The notes under the pieces: generated by a model
What the model was told of the DNA's origin: nothing
The model's input: only the letters and a program-made list of their open reading frames with translations
The model's database searches: none
Program-made: the position numbers and the translations under genes
Part shown: in pieces, positions 17,040 through 26,626 of the stretch
How the letters are laid out: each line of letters opens with the position of its first letter
Position numbering within the stretch: the stretch's first letter is position 1
Origin: Zhenhengia yiwuensis
Lineage (GTDB): Bacteria; Bacillota; Clostridia; Lachnospirales; Cellulosilyticaceae
Length of the DNA: 64,000 nucleotides
Reading direction: 5' to 3'
NCBI RefSeq assembly: GCF_014384995.1
Contig: NZ_JACRSY010000019.1
Coordinates: 6,893 to 70,892, forward strand

Positions 17040-18546
17040 ACGCCCAAAATTTACGGTCAAGTAAACGATAGCTTAGAGCTTCACTCATACATTCTTCATC
17101 GATTATATCCTTATCATCTAAGTCTGCAATAGTACGTGCAAGTTTTAGAATGCTTGTATAACTTCTAGCACTCGAACCTATTGTATTAAACCAATGATCA
17201 AGTAAATCTTCTGCTTCATGGGTAAGTATACAATAAGTCTTTAGGAATTTAGTAGGTATTTCACTATTAGTATTTAGGCCTATGGAATGGAAACGAGAAG
17301 CTTGAATTTGTCTAGCTGTTTGGACTTTATCTTTCATTTCCTGTGTGGATAGACAAGTACCTTTATGAAGATGATGGAAGGATACAGGCTGCATTTCTAA
17401 TTGTAAATCTAATCGATCAAGAAGAGGACCAGAAAGTTTATTTAAATAACGTCTTATACTAGGGAGGTCACAGTGACATTTATGAGTATCAGGATAATAG
17501 CCACAGGGGCAAGGATTAGTAGCTGCAATGAACAGAAATTGTGCTGGAAAGGTAACCTGATTATTAATCCTAGAAATAGTAATTTGCCCTTCTTCTAATG
17601 GTTGTCTCATAGTTTCTAAAACCTGACGATTAAATTCTAGTAGTTCATCTAAAAAGAGCACACCTTGATGTGCCAAGCTGATTTCACCAGGCTTAGGATG
17701 TATGCCTCCGCCAGTTAGTCCTTGTATAGTAGTTGTATGATGAGGCGCTCTAAAAGGTCTGTATTTAATAGGGAGTGATACAGAGATTTGTTTGGCTAGA
17801 CTATAAATTTTGGTAAGTTCAACTTGTGCCTGGGGGGGGAGGGAAGGTAAAATACCAGGAAGACGTTTGGCAACCATAGTTTTACCACACCCTGGAGGAC
17901 CAATAAGTAAGGTATGATGATGCCCAGCAGCGGCAATCATAAGTCCGCGTTTAATATGTTCTTGTCCTTTTACATCTTCAAAATCAGGATAGTTTATAGC
18001 AGAAGGTATTTCTTGAATTTCGGGTTGGAGAGGAAGCTCATTATTAATAAGGTAATGTATAACTTCAGTTAGCGTATGAAAGTACAAAAGAGCCTGGTGA
18101 GGTGCTTTAGATAGTTCTAGAGCATTAGTGTCTGGAAGAATATATGAAACACTTGAGGTAGGTGGACTATAGACAATAGGCAGTATACCATTGACATGTC
18201 GCAATGTGCCATCTAGAGCTAGTTCACCTAGAAAAATTTTATCCTGGAAAGCATCTGAGGGAATAATCCCCATACAGCCTAGCAAACCTAAAGCGATAGG
18301 AAGGTCATAAAGACTTCCTTCCTTTTTAATATCTGCAGGGGCCAGATTAACAGTGATACGTTTTACTGGAAAAGTAAATCCACTATTTTTTATAGCACTT
18401 TTAACACGTTCTTTAGATTCACGTACACTATTATCAGGTAAACCTACTATTTCAAAGGAAGGAAGGCCATCACATACATCTACTTCTACATGAACTTCAA
18501 TTGATTTAAAACCATTTAGACATGAACTGATTAATTTACAAAACAT
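17038..18546 (-). CDS. comM: YifB/ComM-family Mg-chelatase-like AAA+ ATPase
   Basis: This 502-residue protein has an N-terminal Lon-type (ChlI) domain (KSIEVHVEVDVCDGLPSFEIVGL) and an AAA+ domain with Walker A LIGPPGCGKTMVAKRLPG. Further AAA+ motifs are APHHTTTIQGLTGGG, GVLFLDELLEF and ATNPCPCG, and the C-terminal Mg-chelatase domain follows. In Gram-negative bacteria ComM is a helicase for branch migration during natural transformation. In Firmicutes the role is less studied. It is divergent from dprA, another DNA-uptake gene, with about 100 bases between starts. Confidence 0.9.
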   Translation of the reverse strand: MFCKLISSCLNGFKSIEVHVEVDVCDGLPSFEIVGLPDNSVRESKERVKSAIKNSGFTFPVKRITVNLAPADIKKEGSLYDLPIALGLLGCMGIIPSDAFQDKIFLGELALDGTLRHVNGILPIVYSPPTSSVSYILPDTNALELSKAPHQALLYFHTLTEVIHYLINNELPLQPEIQEIPSAINYPDFEDVKGQEHIKRGLMIAAAGHHHTLLIGPPGCGKTMVAKRLPGILPSLPPQAQVELTKIYSLAKQISVSLPIKYRPFRAPHHTTTIQGLTGGGIHPKPGEISLAHQGVLFLDELLEFNRQVLETMRQPLEEGQITISRINNQVTFPAQFLFIAATNPCPCGYYPDTHKCHCDLPSIRRYLNKLSGPLLDRLDLQLEMQPVSFHHLHKGTCLSTQEMKDKVQTARQIQASRFHSIGLNTNSEIPTKFLKTYCILTHEAEDLLDHWFNTIGSSARSYTSILKLARTIADLDDKDIIDEECMSEALSYRLLDRKFWA

Positions 18547-18647
18547 ACGGGTATCCTTTCAAAAAAATCATTAGTTAAAGCTTAACCAAGAATTAATTTT
18601 TTAAACATAATAACTAATTTGATTATTTAGAGAGGAAGGGCTTTGAT

Positions 18648-19745
18648 ATGCACAAATTTTATTGTCTTTGGTTCCATGTACTGAATTTACCTGAGGTTTT
18701 TAAATATACTCTATGGAAACAAGTTTTGAGTTGTCAAAAAATTTATGAAGCAGATGACGATTTTTATAAAAGCATAGGAATAGATCCTGAAAAAACGCAA
18801 AAAATACAAGCATCGAAGAAAGATTTAGAGGATTTACAAAATTACTATGAATCTTTAGAACATCAAGGTATTACTATGGTAACAATAGAAGATGAGGATT
18901 ATCCAGACAGATTAAAGGTAATAGATGATCCGCCCATTGTCTTTTTTCTAAAGGGAGATAAAACACTTGTTAACTGGCCATCTATTGCCATTGTAGGTGC
19001 AAGAAAATGCACAGAATATGGATATAGTGTTGCTAATGAGCTTGGCAATGAATTAGGGAAAGCGGGCTTTAGTGTTGTAAGTGGGATGGCATTAGGAATA
19101 GATGAAGCAGCACATAAAGGAGCTTTAAGTAAAGGAAATCGTACATTAGCAGTACTTGGGTGTGGTGTAGATATATGTTATCCTAAGCAGAATAGGACTT
19201 TATATCAGGCACTTTTAGAAAGAGGGGGCCTGTTGTCAGAGTTTTTACCTGGTACAGAGCCTAGAGCTTATCAATTTCCTATGCGTAATCGTATTATTAG
19301 TGGTTTATCTTTAGGAACTGTAGTAGTAGAAGCAGCACAAAGAAGTGGTTCACTTATTACAGCTCACTTGGCTTTAGCGCAGAATAGAGAAGTTTTTGCA
19401 GTGCCAGGCAATATGAATAATCCACTTAGTAAAGGAACAAATAAGCTTATTCAAGCAGGGGCTAAAATGGTAACTTGTGTAGAAGATATTATAGAAGAAC
19501 TCGTGTATCAATTGCCTATTCAGTGTGACAATTTTGAAAATAATTACACCAACAATCCTATACTACTACTTGATAAAGTTGAAATAATGGTATATGATAA
19601 CTTAAGTTGGCAACCGACACCATTATTAGATGTTGCACAAAAAAGCAATATGTCAGAACATCAGATTGAAAAAATACTATTAAAATTAGAGATAAAAGGA
19701 TTCATCACACGGTTACCGGGTAGGCGGTACGTCCGTTTGAATTAG
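18648..19745 (+). CDS. dprA: DNA-processing protein DprA
   Basis: DprA loads RecA on incoming single-stranded DNA during transformation. The 365 residues hold an N-terminal SAM-like region, then the Rossmann-fold core (IAIVGARKCTEYG, VVSGMALGIDEAAHKGAL, TLAVLGCGVDICYPKQN, RSGSLITAHLALAQNREVFAVPG). A C-terminal winged-helix domain follows (about residues 300-365). GAGGAAGGG precedes the ATG. The comM-dprA-topA neighbourhood is conserved in Firmicutes. No other competence gene is seen here, and dprA is common even in non-competent species. Confidence 0.93.
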   Translation: MHKFYCLWFHVLNLPEVFKYTLWKQVLSCQKIYEADDDFYKSIGIDPEKTQKIQASKKDLEDLQNYYESLEHQGITMVTIEDEDYPDRLKVIDDPPIVFFLKGDKTLVNWPSIAIVGARKCTEYGYSVANELGNELGKAGFSVVSGMALGIDEAAHKGALSKGNRTLAVLGCGVDICYPKQNRTLYQALLERGGLLSEFLPGTEPRAYQFPMRNRIISGLSLGTVVVEAAQRSGSLITAHLALAQNREVFAVPGNMNNPLSKGTNKLIQAGAKMVTCVEDIIEELVYQLPIQCDNFENNYTNNPILLLDKVEIMVYDNLSWQPTPLLDVAQKSNMSEHQIEKILLKLEIKGFITRLPGRRYVRLN

Positions 19746-19763
19746 AGTGATTAGGAGGTTATT

Positions 19764-21830
19764 ATGGCAAGTAACTTGGTCATTGTGGAGTCAGCAGCCA
19801 AAGTAAATACAATTAGCAAATTTCTAGGGAAAAATTATAAGGTGGAAGCTTCTATAGGACATGTACGTGATCTGCCTAAGAGTCAGTTAGGAATTGATGT
19901 AGAACATGATTATGACCCTAAATATATTACAATTCGTGGCAAGGGGGAACTTTTGCAGAAATTACGTAAAGAAGCTAAGAGTGCTAAATGTATTTATCTT
20001 GCAACTGACCCCGATAGAGAAGGGGAAGCTATTTCATGGCATTTATATCATGCCTTAAAGTTAGAAGATAAAAAGGTATATCGTATTACCTTTAATGAAA
20101 TTACAGAACAAGCTGTTAAAGAAGCCATTAAACATCCTAGAGAAGTTAATATGGATTTAGTGGATGCACAGCAAGCAAGAAGGGTACTTGATCGTTTAGT
20201 AGGATATAAAATTAGTCCAATTTTATGGAAGAAAATCCGAAAAGGACTTAGTGCAGGACGCGTTCAATCTGTTACTTTAAGACTTATTAGCGATAGAGAA
20301 AAAGAAATTCAAGAATTTATTGAACAAGAATACTGGTCTATAGAGGCCTTATTTAAACAAGGTAAAACAAAAGGTTTTGAAGCAAAATTAGATAAGATAG
20401 ATCAGCAAAAGGTTGATATTAGAAGTGAAAAAGAGGCGCAAGCTATTGTTACGGCGTGTGAAAATAGACCTTTTGAAGTGGTTTCTACTAAGGTATCCGA
20501 ACGTGTCAAAAATCCCGTTCTTCCTTTTACAACAAGTACTATGCAACAAGAGGCTGCAAAGCACTTAGGATTCTCTACTCAAAAGACGATGAACATTGCT
20601 CAGCAGCTTTATGAAGGGGTTAAAATTGGGAAAAAAGAAGTGGGTATTGTAACTTATATCCGTACAGATTCCGTAAGAATTTCAGATACAGCTAAAGAAC
20701 AAGCTGTAGAATATATTACAAATAAATTTGGCCCAGAATATATAAAATCTGATACAAAAGCTAAACAATCAAAGGCAGCTAAAATTCAAGATGCCCATGA
20801 GGCAATTAGACCAACCTATATTAATTATGAGCCAAGTGAAATTAAGGAATATTTAAGCCGTGACCAATATAGATTATATCAAATGATTTGGAGTAGATTT
20901 GTAGGAAGTCAAATGATGCCAGCTAAATATGAAGCACATGCAATTTCTATTCAAAATGGTCCATATACTTTTAAAGCAACTTATTCTGTGCAGTTATTTG
21001 ATGGTTATTTAAAAGCTTATGCTTTAGATAATGCACAAATAGAAAAGCAGCCTGCCATTCGTGTAAGTGCAGGAGATGTATTAGAATGTATTACACTTAC
21101 ACCAAATCAGCATTTTACACAACCACCAGCGCGTTATTCAGAGGCAACGCTTGTTAAGACATTAGAAGAGAATGGTGTAGGTAGACCAAGTACATATGCA
21201 CCTACTATTACAACATTACTTAGTAGAGGCTATGTGACAAAAGAGAATAAAGTACTTTATCCAACAGAACTTGGTGAAGTTGTAAACAATATTATGCTTT
21301 CTCATTTTGATGAAATTGTTGATGTAGAGTTTACTGCGCAGCTTGAGAAAGTACTTGATGAAATTGCATCAGGACATGTGTTTTGGAAAGAAATTATTAA
21401 AGCTTTTTATCCAAACTTTAATAAAACTGTTATCAAAGCAGAAGAAGAAGTGGAAAATGTTAATCTTGTAGAAGTAACAGATATCCCTTGTGATAAATGT
21501 GGAGCACATATGATTGTACGTTATGGTAAGTATGGTAAGTTTTTAGGTTGTCCAAACTTCCCAGAATGTAATTTTACTAAACCATGGTATGAAGAGATTG
21601 GTGTAAAATGTCCACTGTGTCAAGGTGAGGTTATTCTTAAGAAGACTAAAAAGGGCCGTACTTACTATGGTTGTGACAATAACGGAGAGGGATGTGACTT
21701 TATGTCATGGCAGCGTCCTACGGGTGAGAAGTGCCCTGTATGTGGAGATGTGCTTATCGAAAAGGGAACAAGTAAGAACAGGAAAACTGTATGTCGAAAT
21801 TCTACATGTAACTATGGAAAAAAAGGATAA
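19764..21830 (+). CDS. topA: DNA topoisomerase I
   Basis: This type IA topoisomerase relaxes negative supercoils. The TOPRIM domain is at the start (NLVIVESAAKVNTISKFLG, with DPDREGEAISWH). The catalytic tyrosine is Y298 in VTYIRTDSVRIS. Three C-terminal topoisomerase zinc ribbons follow (cysteine pairs from CDKC, CPLC and CPVC). Length 688 is normal. It follows dprA by 18 bases with AGGAGG before the ATG. Confidence 0.96.
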   Translation: MASNLVIVESAAKVNTISKFLGKNYKVEASIGHVRDLPKSQLGIDVEHDYDPKYITIRGKGELLQKLRKEAKSAKCIYLATDPDREGEAISWHLYHALKLEDKKVYRITFNEITEQAVKEAIKHPREVNMDLVDAQQARRVLDRLVGYKISPILWKKIRKGLSAGRVQSVTLRLISDREKEIQEFIEQEYWSIEALFKQGKTKGFEAKLDKIDQQKVDIRSEKEAQAIVTACENRPFEVVSTKVSERVKNPVLPFTTSTMQQEAAKHLGFSTQKTMNIAQQLYEGVKIGKKEVGIVTYIRTDSVRISDTAKEQAVEYITNKFGPEYIKSDTKAKQSKAAKIQDAHEAIRPTYINYEPSEIKEYLSRDQYRLYQMIWSRFVGSQMMPAKYEAHAISIQNGPYTFKATYSVQLFDGYLKAYALDNAQIEKQPAIRVSAGDVLECITLTPNQHFTQPPARYSEATLVKTLEENGVGRPSTYAPTITTLLSRGYVTKENKVLYPTELGEVVNNIMLSHFDEIVDVEFTAQLEKVLDEIASGHVFWKEIIKAFYPNFNKTVIKAEEEVENVNLVEVTDIPCDKCGAHMIVRYGKYGKFLGCPNFPECNFTKPWYEEIGVKCPLCQGEVILKKTKKGRTYYGCDNNGEGCDFMSWQRPTGEKCPVCGDVLIEKGTSKNRKTVCRNSTCNYGKKG

Positions 21831-21897
21831 ATTTCGACAGAAAGTGATAAAAATCAATAAAAAAAGTAAAAAATAGGGATTTCTTAGTAAATAAGGG

Positions 21898-21926
21898 TTG
21901 AGTTTTCTTTTTATTTATGATATTAT
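21898..21926 (+). promoter_or_regulatory. Candidate promoter upstream of codY
   Basis: TTGAGT (21898-21903) and TATTAT (21921-21926) are separated by exactly 17 bases. Transcription would start near 21933, only about 25 bases before the palindrome at 21958. Confidence 0.6.
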
Positions 21927-21957
21927 GATTTATGTGTAAATGATAATTTTTTGGGGG

Positions 21958-21988
21958 GACAAAGTTGAGTACTCAACTTTGTCTTTTT
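21958..21988 (+). terminator. 26-bp perfect palindrome plus T-run in the codY leader
   Basis: 21958-21983 is a perfect palindrome (13 bp per arm, loop-free on paper), followed by five T. It fits an intrinsic terminator. It may end topA read-through, or, because a good promoter lies just upstream, attenuate the codY transcript. Confidence 0.75.
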
Positions 21989-22069
21989 AGTGGAGATAAA
22001 TGTATAGAGTGTATAGTGTTTAAATTTTTCGAACATACTAATTGTATAAACTATTAAGGAGGAACAGAT

Positions 22070-22828
22070 ATGTCAATGGAACTATTACAAAGAATGCGAA
22101 AAGTGAACAGATTATTACAAAGAGTAGGATCTGATCGTGTTATTTTTTCAAATATTTGCGAAGTAATTAGTGATGTAGTACAATCAAATGTTTTAGTAAT
22201 CAGTAATAAAAGTAAGGTGTTAGGTATTCATAACCTATTTGCAAATGACATTGTAAATGATGAGCAATACATTGGTTATGCAATCAATGATCAACTTATT
22301 TCTATGATGGACGTTAGAGATAATGTATCAATGGAAACTATTTTTGCAGATAGTGCAAATAGCGGAAATTACATTGGATGTATCGTACCTATCGTAGCAG
22401 GTGGTCAAAGACTTGGTACATTTGTACTTTATAAACAAAAAAATCAAGGAAGTTATACAACAGAAGATATGATTTTAGCAGAATATGGTGCAACAATTGT
22501 AGCTGTAGAAATGCTTACATCTCTTAAAGATGAGACAGATGAAGAAGCACGTAAAATTGCTATTGTTAAATCTGCAATTGGCACATTATCCTATTCAGAA
22601 CTTGAAGCAATTTTCCATATCTTTGAGAAACTTGATGGTACAGAAGGTTTACTTATTGCAAGTAAAATTGCTGATAAAGTAGGTATTACACGTTCAGTAA
22701 TCGTTAATGCATTACGTAAATTTGAAAGTGCAGGTGTTATTGAATCACGTTCTCTTGGTATGAAAGGAACATATATTAAAGTTTTAAATGATGCCCTTAT
22801 TGATGAACTTAACAAACTTAGAAAATAA
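22070..22828 (+). CDS. codY: GTP-sensing transcriptional pleiotropic repressor CodY
   Basis: CodY senses GTP and branched-chain amino acids and represses nutrient-acquisition genes. The N-terminal GAF domain starts at MSMELLQRMRKVNRLLQ. The C-terminal winged helix contains KVGITRSVIVNALRKFESAG and SRSLGMKGTYIKVLN, nearly identical to CodY of Bacillus. AAGGAGGA precedes the ATG. In Bacillus the order is topA-...-xerC-hslVU-codY. Here codY directly follows topA, and hslVU is absent. A likely target is the liv operon at 41 kb. Confidence 0.96.
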   Translation: MSMELLQRMRKVNRLLQRVGSDRVIFSNICEVISDVVQSNVLVISNKSKVLGIHNLFANDIVNDEQYIGYAINDQLISMMDVRDNVSMETIFADSANSGNYIGCIVPIVAGGQRLGTFVLYKQKNQGSYTTEDMILAEYGATIVAVEMLTSLKDETDEEARKIAIVKSAIGTLSYSELEAIFHIFEKLDGTEGLLIASKIADKVGITRSVIVNALRKFESAGVIESRSLGMKGTYIKVLNDALIDELNKLRK

Positions 22829-22874
22829 TTTTTTCATTAAATATAAATAATATATATATATATATAAATATAAG

Positions 22875-22902
22875 AAAGTACTCCCAAAGGAGTACTTTTT
22901 TA
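22875..22902 (+). terminator. Intrinsic terminator after codY
   Basis: The 10-bp stem AAAGTACTCC / GGAGTACTTT with a CAAA loop runs into a T-tract. Confidence 0.92.
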
Positions 22903-23051
22903 TTTATGCAATTTTAAGTAAGGATACTTATAAGATTCAGAATAATTAGTAACATAAGATTTTAGGAATAACTTAATTTCTATATTAATACTATAAATTT
23001 TAGAAAGTTTATTTAATGTAGTATGTAATTAATACAAAAATTGAAATTTAG

Positions 23052-23080
23052 TAGACAAAAAAAATCATTTTGGTTATAAT
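23052..23080 (+). promoter_or_regulatory. Promoter upstream of xer recombinase gene
   Basis: TAGACA (23052-23057) and TATAAT (23075-23080) have a 17-base spacer. They lie 67 bases before the start codon. Confidence 0.6.
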
Positions 23081-23146
23081 TAATTATAAATAATAGTTTA
23101 ATTTTATGCTATAATAAATGAAATTATAGAAAAAGGGGCGTTACTT

Positions 23147-23989
23147 ATGTACAATGAACTTATTTTATTCTTAGCCTATCTTAGAGATGCTAAGCACTCT
23201 TCTAAGAATACAATACAGTCTTATGAGCGTGACTTAAAGTATTTCTTTAAATTTTTAAACGATAATAATATTAATCAAATTGGGGCGATTAATAGTGAAT
23301 GGATAGAGAAATACATAGAACATATGAAAGAAATTAGTAAATCTTCTTCTACTATTTCAAGAACGCTTGCTTCTATTAGAGCATTTTTCTTCTATTTAAT
23401 TAAACAGGAAAAAGTTTACGAAAATCCTGCACTTATGATTGCTATGCCAAAAATACCTAAGAAAGTGCCTAAGATTTTATCAGAAAGTGAAATTGTACTC
23501 CTTCTAGAGCAGCCTCATACTACGGATATTAAGGGGATTCGTGATAAGGCTATGCTAGAACTTTTGTATGCAACGGGGATTAGGGTCTCTGAACTAATTA
23601 CTTTAAAAGTAACAGATGTAAATGTGAATCAGGGATACATTCTTTGTCGTGATGAAAATAAAGAGCGTAGTATTCCAATAGGTAAACCTGCTATTACAGC
23701 ACTTAAAAATTACTTAGGAGAAGTACGATATGCTATGATTCGCGATCAACAAGAGGCAGCACTTTTTGTGAATTGTAATGGGTTACCTTTAACAAGACAA
23801 GGTTTTTGGAAAATCTTAAAGAGCTATGCTAAAAGTGCTAATATCAGTACAGAAATTACGCCACATATGCTAAGACATTCTTTTGCAGCACATCTTATTC
23901 AACATGGTGCAAATTTAAAATCTGTACAGCAGATGCTAGGACATTCAGATATTTCTACAACACAAGTTTATACTCAAATTGCAAAATAA
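23147..23989 (+). CDS. xerD: Site-specific tyrosine recombinase XerD/XerC
   Basis: This is a chromosome-dimer resolution recombinase. An N-terminal SAM-like core-binding domain (about residues 1-85) precedes the catalytic domain. Catalytic residues are R146 (ATGIRVSEL), H240 and R243 (HMLRHSF), H266 (LGHSDIS) and the nucleophile Y275. Length 280 is normal. The context is ambiguous. Proximity to topA and codY resembles xerC/codV, while proximity to deoB, pdp and dacF resembles xerD/ripX of Bacillus. The XerD call is therefore tentative, though the family is certain. Confidence 0.88.
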   Translation: MYNELILFLAYLRDAKHSSKNTIQSYERDLKYFFKFLNDNNINQIGAINSEWIEKYIEHMKEISKSSSTISRTLASIRAFFFYLIKQEKVYENPALMIAMPKIPKKVPKILSESEIVLLLEQPHTTDIKGIRDKAMLELLYATGIRVSELITLKVTDVNVNQGYILCRDENKERSIPIGKPAITALKNYLGEVRYAMIRDQQEAALFVNCNGLPLTRQGFWKILKSYAKSANISTEITPHMLRHSFAAHLIQHGANLKSVQQMLGHSDISTTQVYTQIAK

Positions 23990-24002
23990 ATAACATGAAA
24001 AG

Positions 24003-24035
24003 AATAACAGGACGAAAACCCTGTTATTTTTTTTT
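24003..24035 (+). terminator. Intrinsic terminator after xer gene
   Basis: AATAACAGG / CCTGTTATT stem with an eight-base loop and nine T. Confidence 0.92.
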
Positions 24036-24061
24036 GTTTTGGTATACAATACAATTATAAC
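24034..24061 (+). promoter_or_regulatory. Candidate promoter for deoB-pdp
   Basis: TTGTTT (24034-24039) and TATAAC (24056-24061) with a 16-base spacer, immediately after the xer terminator. Confidence 0.4.
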
Positions 24062-24098
24062 CAAATACTTGAAAATGAATATAGAGGATGGTGAGCTT

Positions 24099-25268
24099 TT
24101 GAAAAGAGTAATTTGGATCGTATTAGATAGCGTTGGGATGGGTGAAATGCCTGATTCAGCAGCATATGGAGATAAAGGTGTTAATACAATAGCACATGTT
24201 TATAAACATAATAATGGGCTTCAATTGCCAAACCTTACACAATTAGGTTTAGGTAATATAGAAGGTATGGAAGCTCTTGAAAAATGTGAAAGTCCAATAG
24301 GAACTTATGCAAGACTTGCAGAGTTATCTAGAGGTAAAGATACAACGACAGGACATTGGGAAATGATTGGTATTCATACAGAAGTGCCTTTCCCAACTTA
24401 TCCAAATGGCTTCCCTAAAGAAATTATGGATGCCTTTGAAGAGAGAATTGGAACAAAAACTCTTGGAAACTGTACAGCATCTGGGACAGCTATTTTAGAT
24501 GATCTAGGTGAAGAGCATATGAAAACAGGTTACCCAATTGTCTATACTTCAGCAGACAGTGTATTTCAAATTGCTGCTCATGAAGAGATTATTCCACTAG
24601 AAAGACTTTATGAAATGTGTGAGATTGCACGTGAACTCTTAAAAGGTGAACATGAAGTATCTCGAGTTATTGCAAGACCATTTGTAGGTCAGCCTGGTGC
24701 TTTTACGCGTACACCAAATAGACATGACTATGCGGTTATGCCTCCAAAAGAAAACCTATTAGTTTATGCAAAAGAAAAAGGATTAGATGTTATTGGAGTA
24801 GGTAAAATCTCTGATATTTTTGCAGGTGAAGGCATAACTTATGCAACTCATACAAAATCTAATGAAGATGGCATCAAAAAAACGATAGAACTTATTAAAC
24901 AACCTAATCATGGTTTAATCTTTACAAACCTAGTAGATTTTGATATGAAATGGGGACATCGTAATGACCCTGTAAGCTATGGCAAAGGTTTAGAAGAATT
25001 TGATAGCTATCTACCACAAATTATAGAAGCTATGAACGAAGATGATCTACTTATTATTACAGCAGATCATGGCTGTGATCCAACAACACCTGGTACAGAC
25101 CATACAAGAGAATATGTACCACTTATTGCTTATAGTAAAATGTTTAATGGGGCTATAGATCTTGGCACTAGAAAGAGCTTTGCAGATATTGGACAAACAA
25201 TCTGCGAGATTTTCGACTTACCAGCACTTAAAATAGGTGAAAGCTTTTACAAGCAAATGACTAAATAG
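24099..25268 (+). CDS. deoB: Phosphopentomutase
   Basis: This enzyme converts (deoxy)ribose-1-phosphate to the 5-phosphate in nucleoside salvage, using Mn2+. It is an alkaline-phosphatase-superfamily protein with N-terminal metal ligand motif LDSVGMGEMPD, the active-site Thr region GKDTTTGHWEM, and C-terminal metal sites DFDMKWGHRNDP and TADHGCDPTTPGTDHTREY. The TTG at 24099 is chosen because the protein then begins MKRVIWIVLDSVG, as in homologues, with GGTGAG upstream. An ATG at 24039 would add a 20-residue tail without a ribosome binding site. Confidence 0.94.
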   Translation: MKRVIWIVLDSVGMGEMPDSAAYGDKGVNTIAHVYKHNNGLQLPNLTQLGLGNIEGMEALEKCESPIGTYARLAELSRGKDTTTGHWEMIGIHTEVPFPTYPNGFPKEIMDAFEERIGTKTLGNCTASGTAILDDLGEEHMKTGYPIVYTSADSVFQIAAHEEIIPLERLYEMCEIARELLKGEHEVSRVIARPFVGQPGAFTRTPNRHDYAVMPPKENLLVYAKEKGLDVIGVGKISDIFAGEGITYATHTKSNEDGIKKTIELIKQPNHGLIFTNLVDFDMKWGHRNDPVSYGKGLEEFDSYLPQIIEAMNEDDLLIITADHGCDPTTPGTDHTREYVPLIAYSKMFNGAIDLGTRKSFADIGQTICEIFDLPALKIGESFYKQMTK

Positions 25269-25282
25269 TGGGGTGATGTAAG

Positions 25283-26587
25283 GTGAGAGTTTATGATATT
25301 ATTGAAAAGAAAAAATTAGGTGAGGTTTTAACAGATAAGGAGATTGCTTTTGTGGTAGAAGGTTATACAGATGGTAGTATTCCTGATTATCAAATGTCAG
25401 CACTTCTTATGGCAATTTACTTCCAAGGAATGAATGATAAAGAAACAGCACTCCTTACAGAATGTATGGCTAAAAGTGGTGAAATGTTGGATTTATCTGC
25501 TATTGAAGGTATTAAAGTAGATAAACATAGTACAGGTGGAGTAGGCGATACAACAACCATTGTACTTGCGCCACTTGTAGCAGCAGCAGATGTACCAGTA
25601 GCTAAGATGTCAGGTAGAGGTCTTGGACATACAGGAGGGACCATTGATAAGCTAGAATCTTTCCCGGGTTTTAAGGTTGAATTACCAATTGAAGGCTTTA
25701 TTGAAAATGTCAATAAACATGGTGTAGCTGTTGTGGGCCAAACAGGTAATCTTGCTCCGGCAGATAAAAAGATTTATGCTTTACGTGATGTAACAGCCAC
25801 TGTAGATAATGTATCTCTTATTGCAGCATCGATTATGTCTAAAAAAATTGCAGCAGGTTCAAATGCTATCGTACTAGATGTTAAATGTGGTAGTGGAGCT
25901 TTTATGAAGACTTTAGAAGATGCTAAAAAATTAGGTGATGCTATGGTGCGCATTGGTAAAGAAGTAGGCCGTAACACTATTGCTGTAGTAACAGATATGA
26001 ACCAGCCTTTAGGAAATGCTATTGGAAATAGTCTTGAAATTATGGAAGCCATTGATACATTAAAGGGCAATGGACCAAGAGATCTAACAGAGCTTACACA
26101 TACCTTAGCAGCTAATATGTTTGTGCTTGCAGGACGCGTGGCAACAGTTGAAGAAGGGTTAAGCCTTGCAGCTGAACTCATTGAATCTGGAAAAGCTATG
26201 GACAAACTACGTGAATGGGTAGCTTCACAAGGTGGAGATGCATGCTCAGTAGATGACTATTCACTTCTACCAGCGGCAGCAAAACAAATGGATGTTGTAC
26301 TTGAAGAAACAGGCTATGTAGCAGCCATTGATACAGAGATGATAGGGAAAGCGGCACTTGTGCTTGGAGCAGGTCGAGAAAACAAAGAAAGTATCATTGA
26401 CTTAGGTGTAGGTCTTATAATGCATAAGAAAATAGGTGACAAAGTAACAAAGGGTGATGTTGTTGCAACACTTTACTATAGCGATAACTCTCATACAGAA
26501 GCAGCAATACGCTATATTAAAGACGCCTATACTTTTAGTACTGAATCTATTGAAAAACCACAACTTATCTATACAATCATTAGATAA
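25283..26587 (+). CDS. pdp: Pyrimidine-nucleoside phosphorylase
   Basis: It cleaves thymidine, deoxyuridine or uridine with phosphate, releasing the pentose-1-phosphate that DeoB uses. The thymidine-phosphorylase signature SGRGLGHTGGTIDKLES is present. So are DKHSTGGVGD (phosphate site), KKIAAGSNAIVLDVKCGSGAFM, and the C-terminal PYNP domain. Length 434 is standard. It has a GTG start with TAAG..GGTG upstream, 14 bases after deoB. Unlike Bacillus, no purine nucleoside phosphorylase gene lies between deoB and pdp. Confidence 0.94.
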   Translation: MRVYDIIEKKKLGEVLTDKEIAFVVEGYTDGSIPDYQMSALLMAIYFQGMNDKETALLTECMAKSGEMLDLSAIEGIKVDKHSTGGVGDTTTIVLAPLVAAADVPVAKMSGRGLGHTGGTIDKLESFPGFKVELPIEGFIENVNKHGVAVVGQTGNLAPADKKIYALRDVTATVDNVSLIAASIMSKKIAAGSNAIVLDVKCGSGAFMKTLEDAKKLGDAMVRIGKEVGRNTIAVVTDMNQPLGNAIGNSLEIMEAIDTLKGNGPRDLTELTHTLAANMFVLAGRVATVEEGLSLAAELIESGKAMDKLREWVASQGGDACSVDDYSLLPAAAKQMDVVLEETGYVAAIDTEMIGKAALVLGAGRENKESIIDLGVGLIMHKKIGDKVTKGDVVATLYYSDNSHTEAAIRYIKDAYTFSTESIEKPQLIYTIIR

Positions 26588-26590
26588 TAT

Positions 26591-26626
26591 AAAAATAAGA
26601 GCCTTTATAAAAAGGCTCTTATTTTT
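26591..26626 (+). terminator. Intrinsic terminator after pdp
   Basis: 16-bp perfect stem (26591-26606 / 26611-26626), ATAA loop, and A- and T-tracts at the base. Confidence 0.93.

Larger units (their letters stand above)
22829..23146. other. 318-base intergenic region between codY and xer
   Basis: This AT-rich stretch contains a 16-base TA tract (22851-22866), the codY terminator and a promoter for the recombinase gene (both listed separately). I see no open reading frame with a ribosome binding site and no RNA gene in the rest. Confidence 0.6.

Noticed and set aside
17038..19745. comM plus dprA as a competence or defence island
   Set aside because: Both are conserved housekeeping-context genes in Firmicutes. 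No uptake machinery or nuclease partner lies nearby.
21625..21876. Open frame overlapping the 3' end of topA in another frame
   Set aside because: It is a shadow of the zinc-ribbon coding region. Its basic composition comes from frame shift, and no ribosome binding site is present.
22023..22037. CodY-box-like sequence upstream of codY (autoregulation)
   Set aside because: Eleven of 15 matches without promoter overlap. Such matches are common in this AT-rich DNA.
22851..22866. TA dinucleotide tract after codY
   Set aside because: A simple low-complexity tract in a terminator-rich spacer. No feature depends on it.
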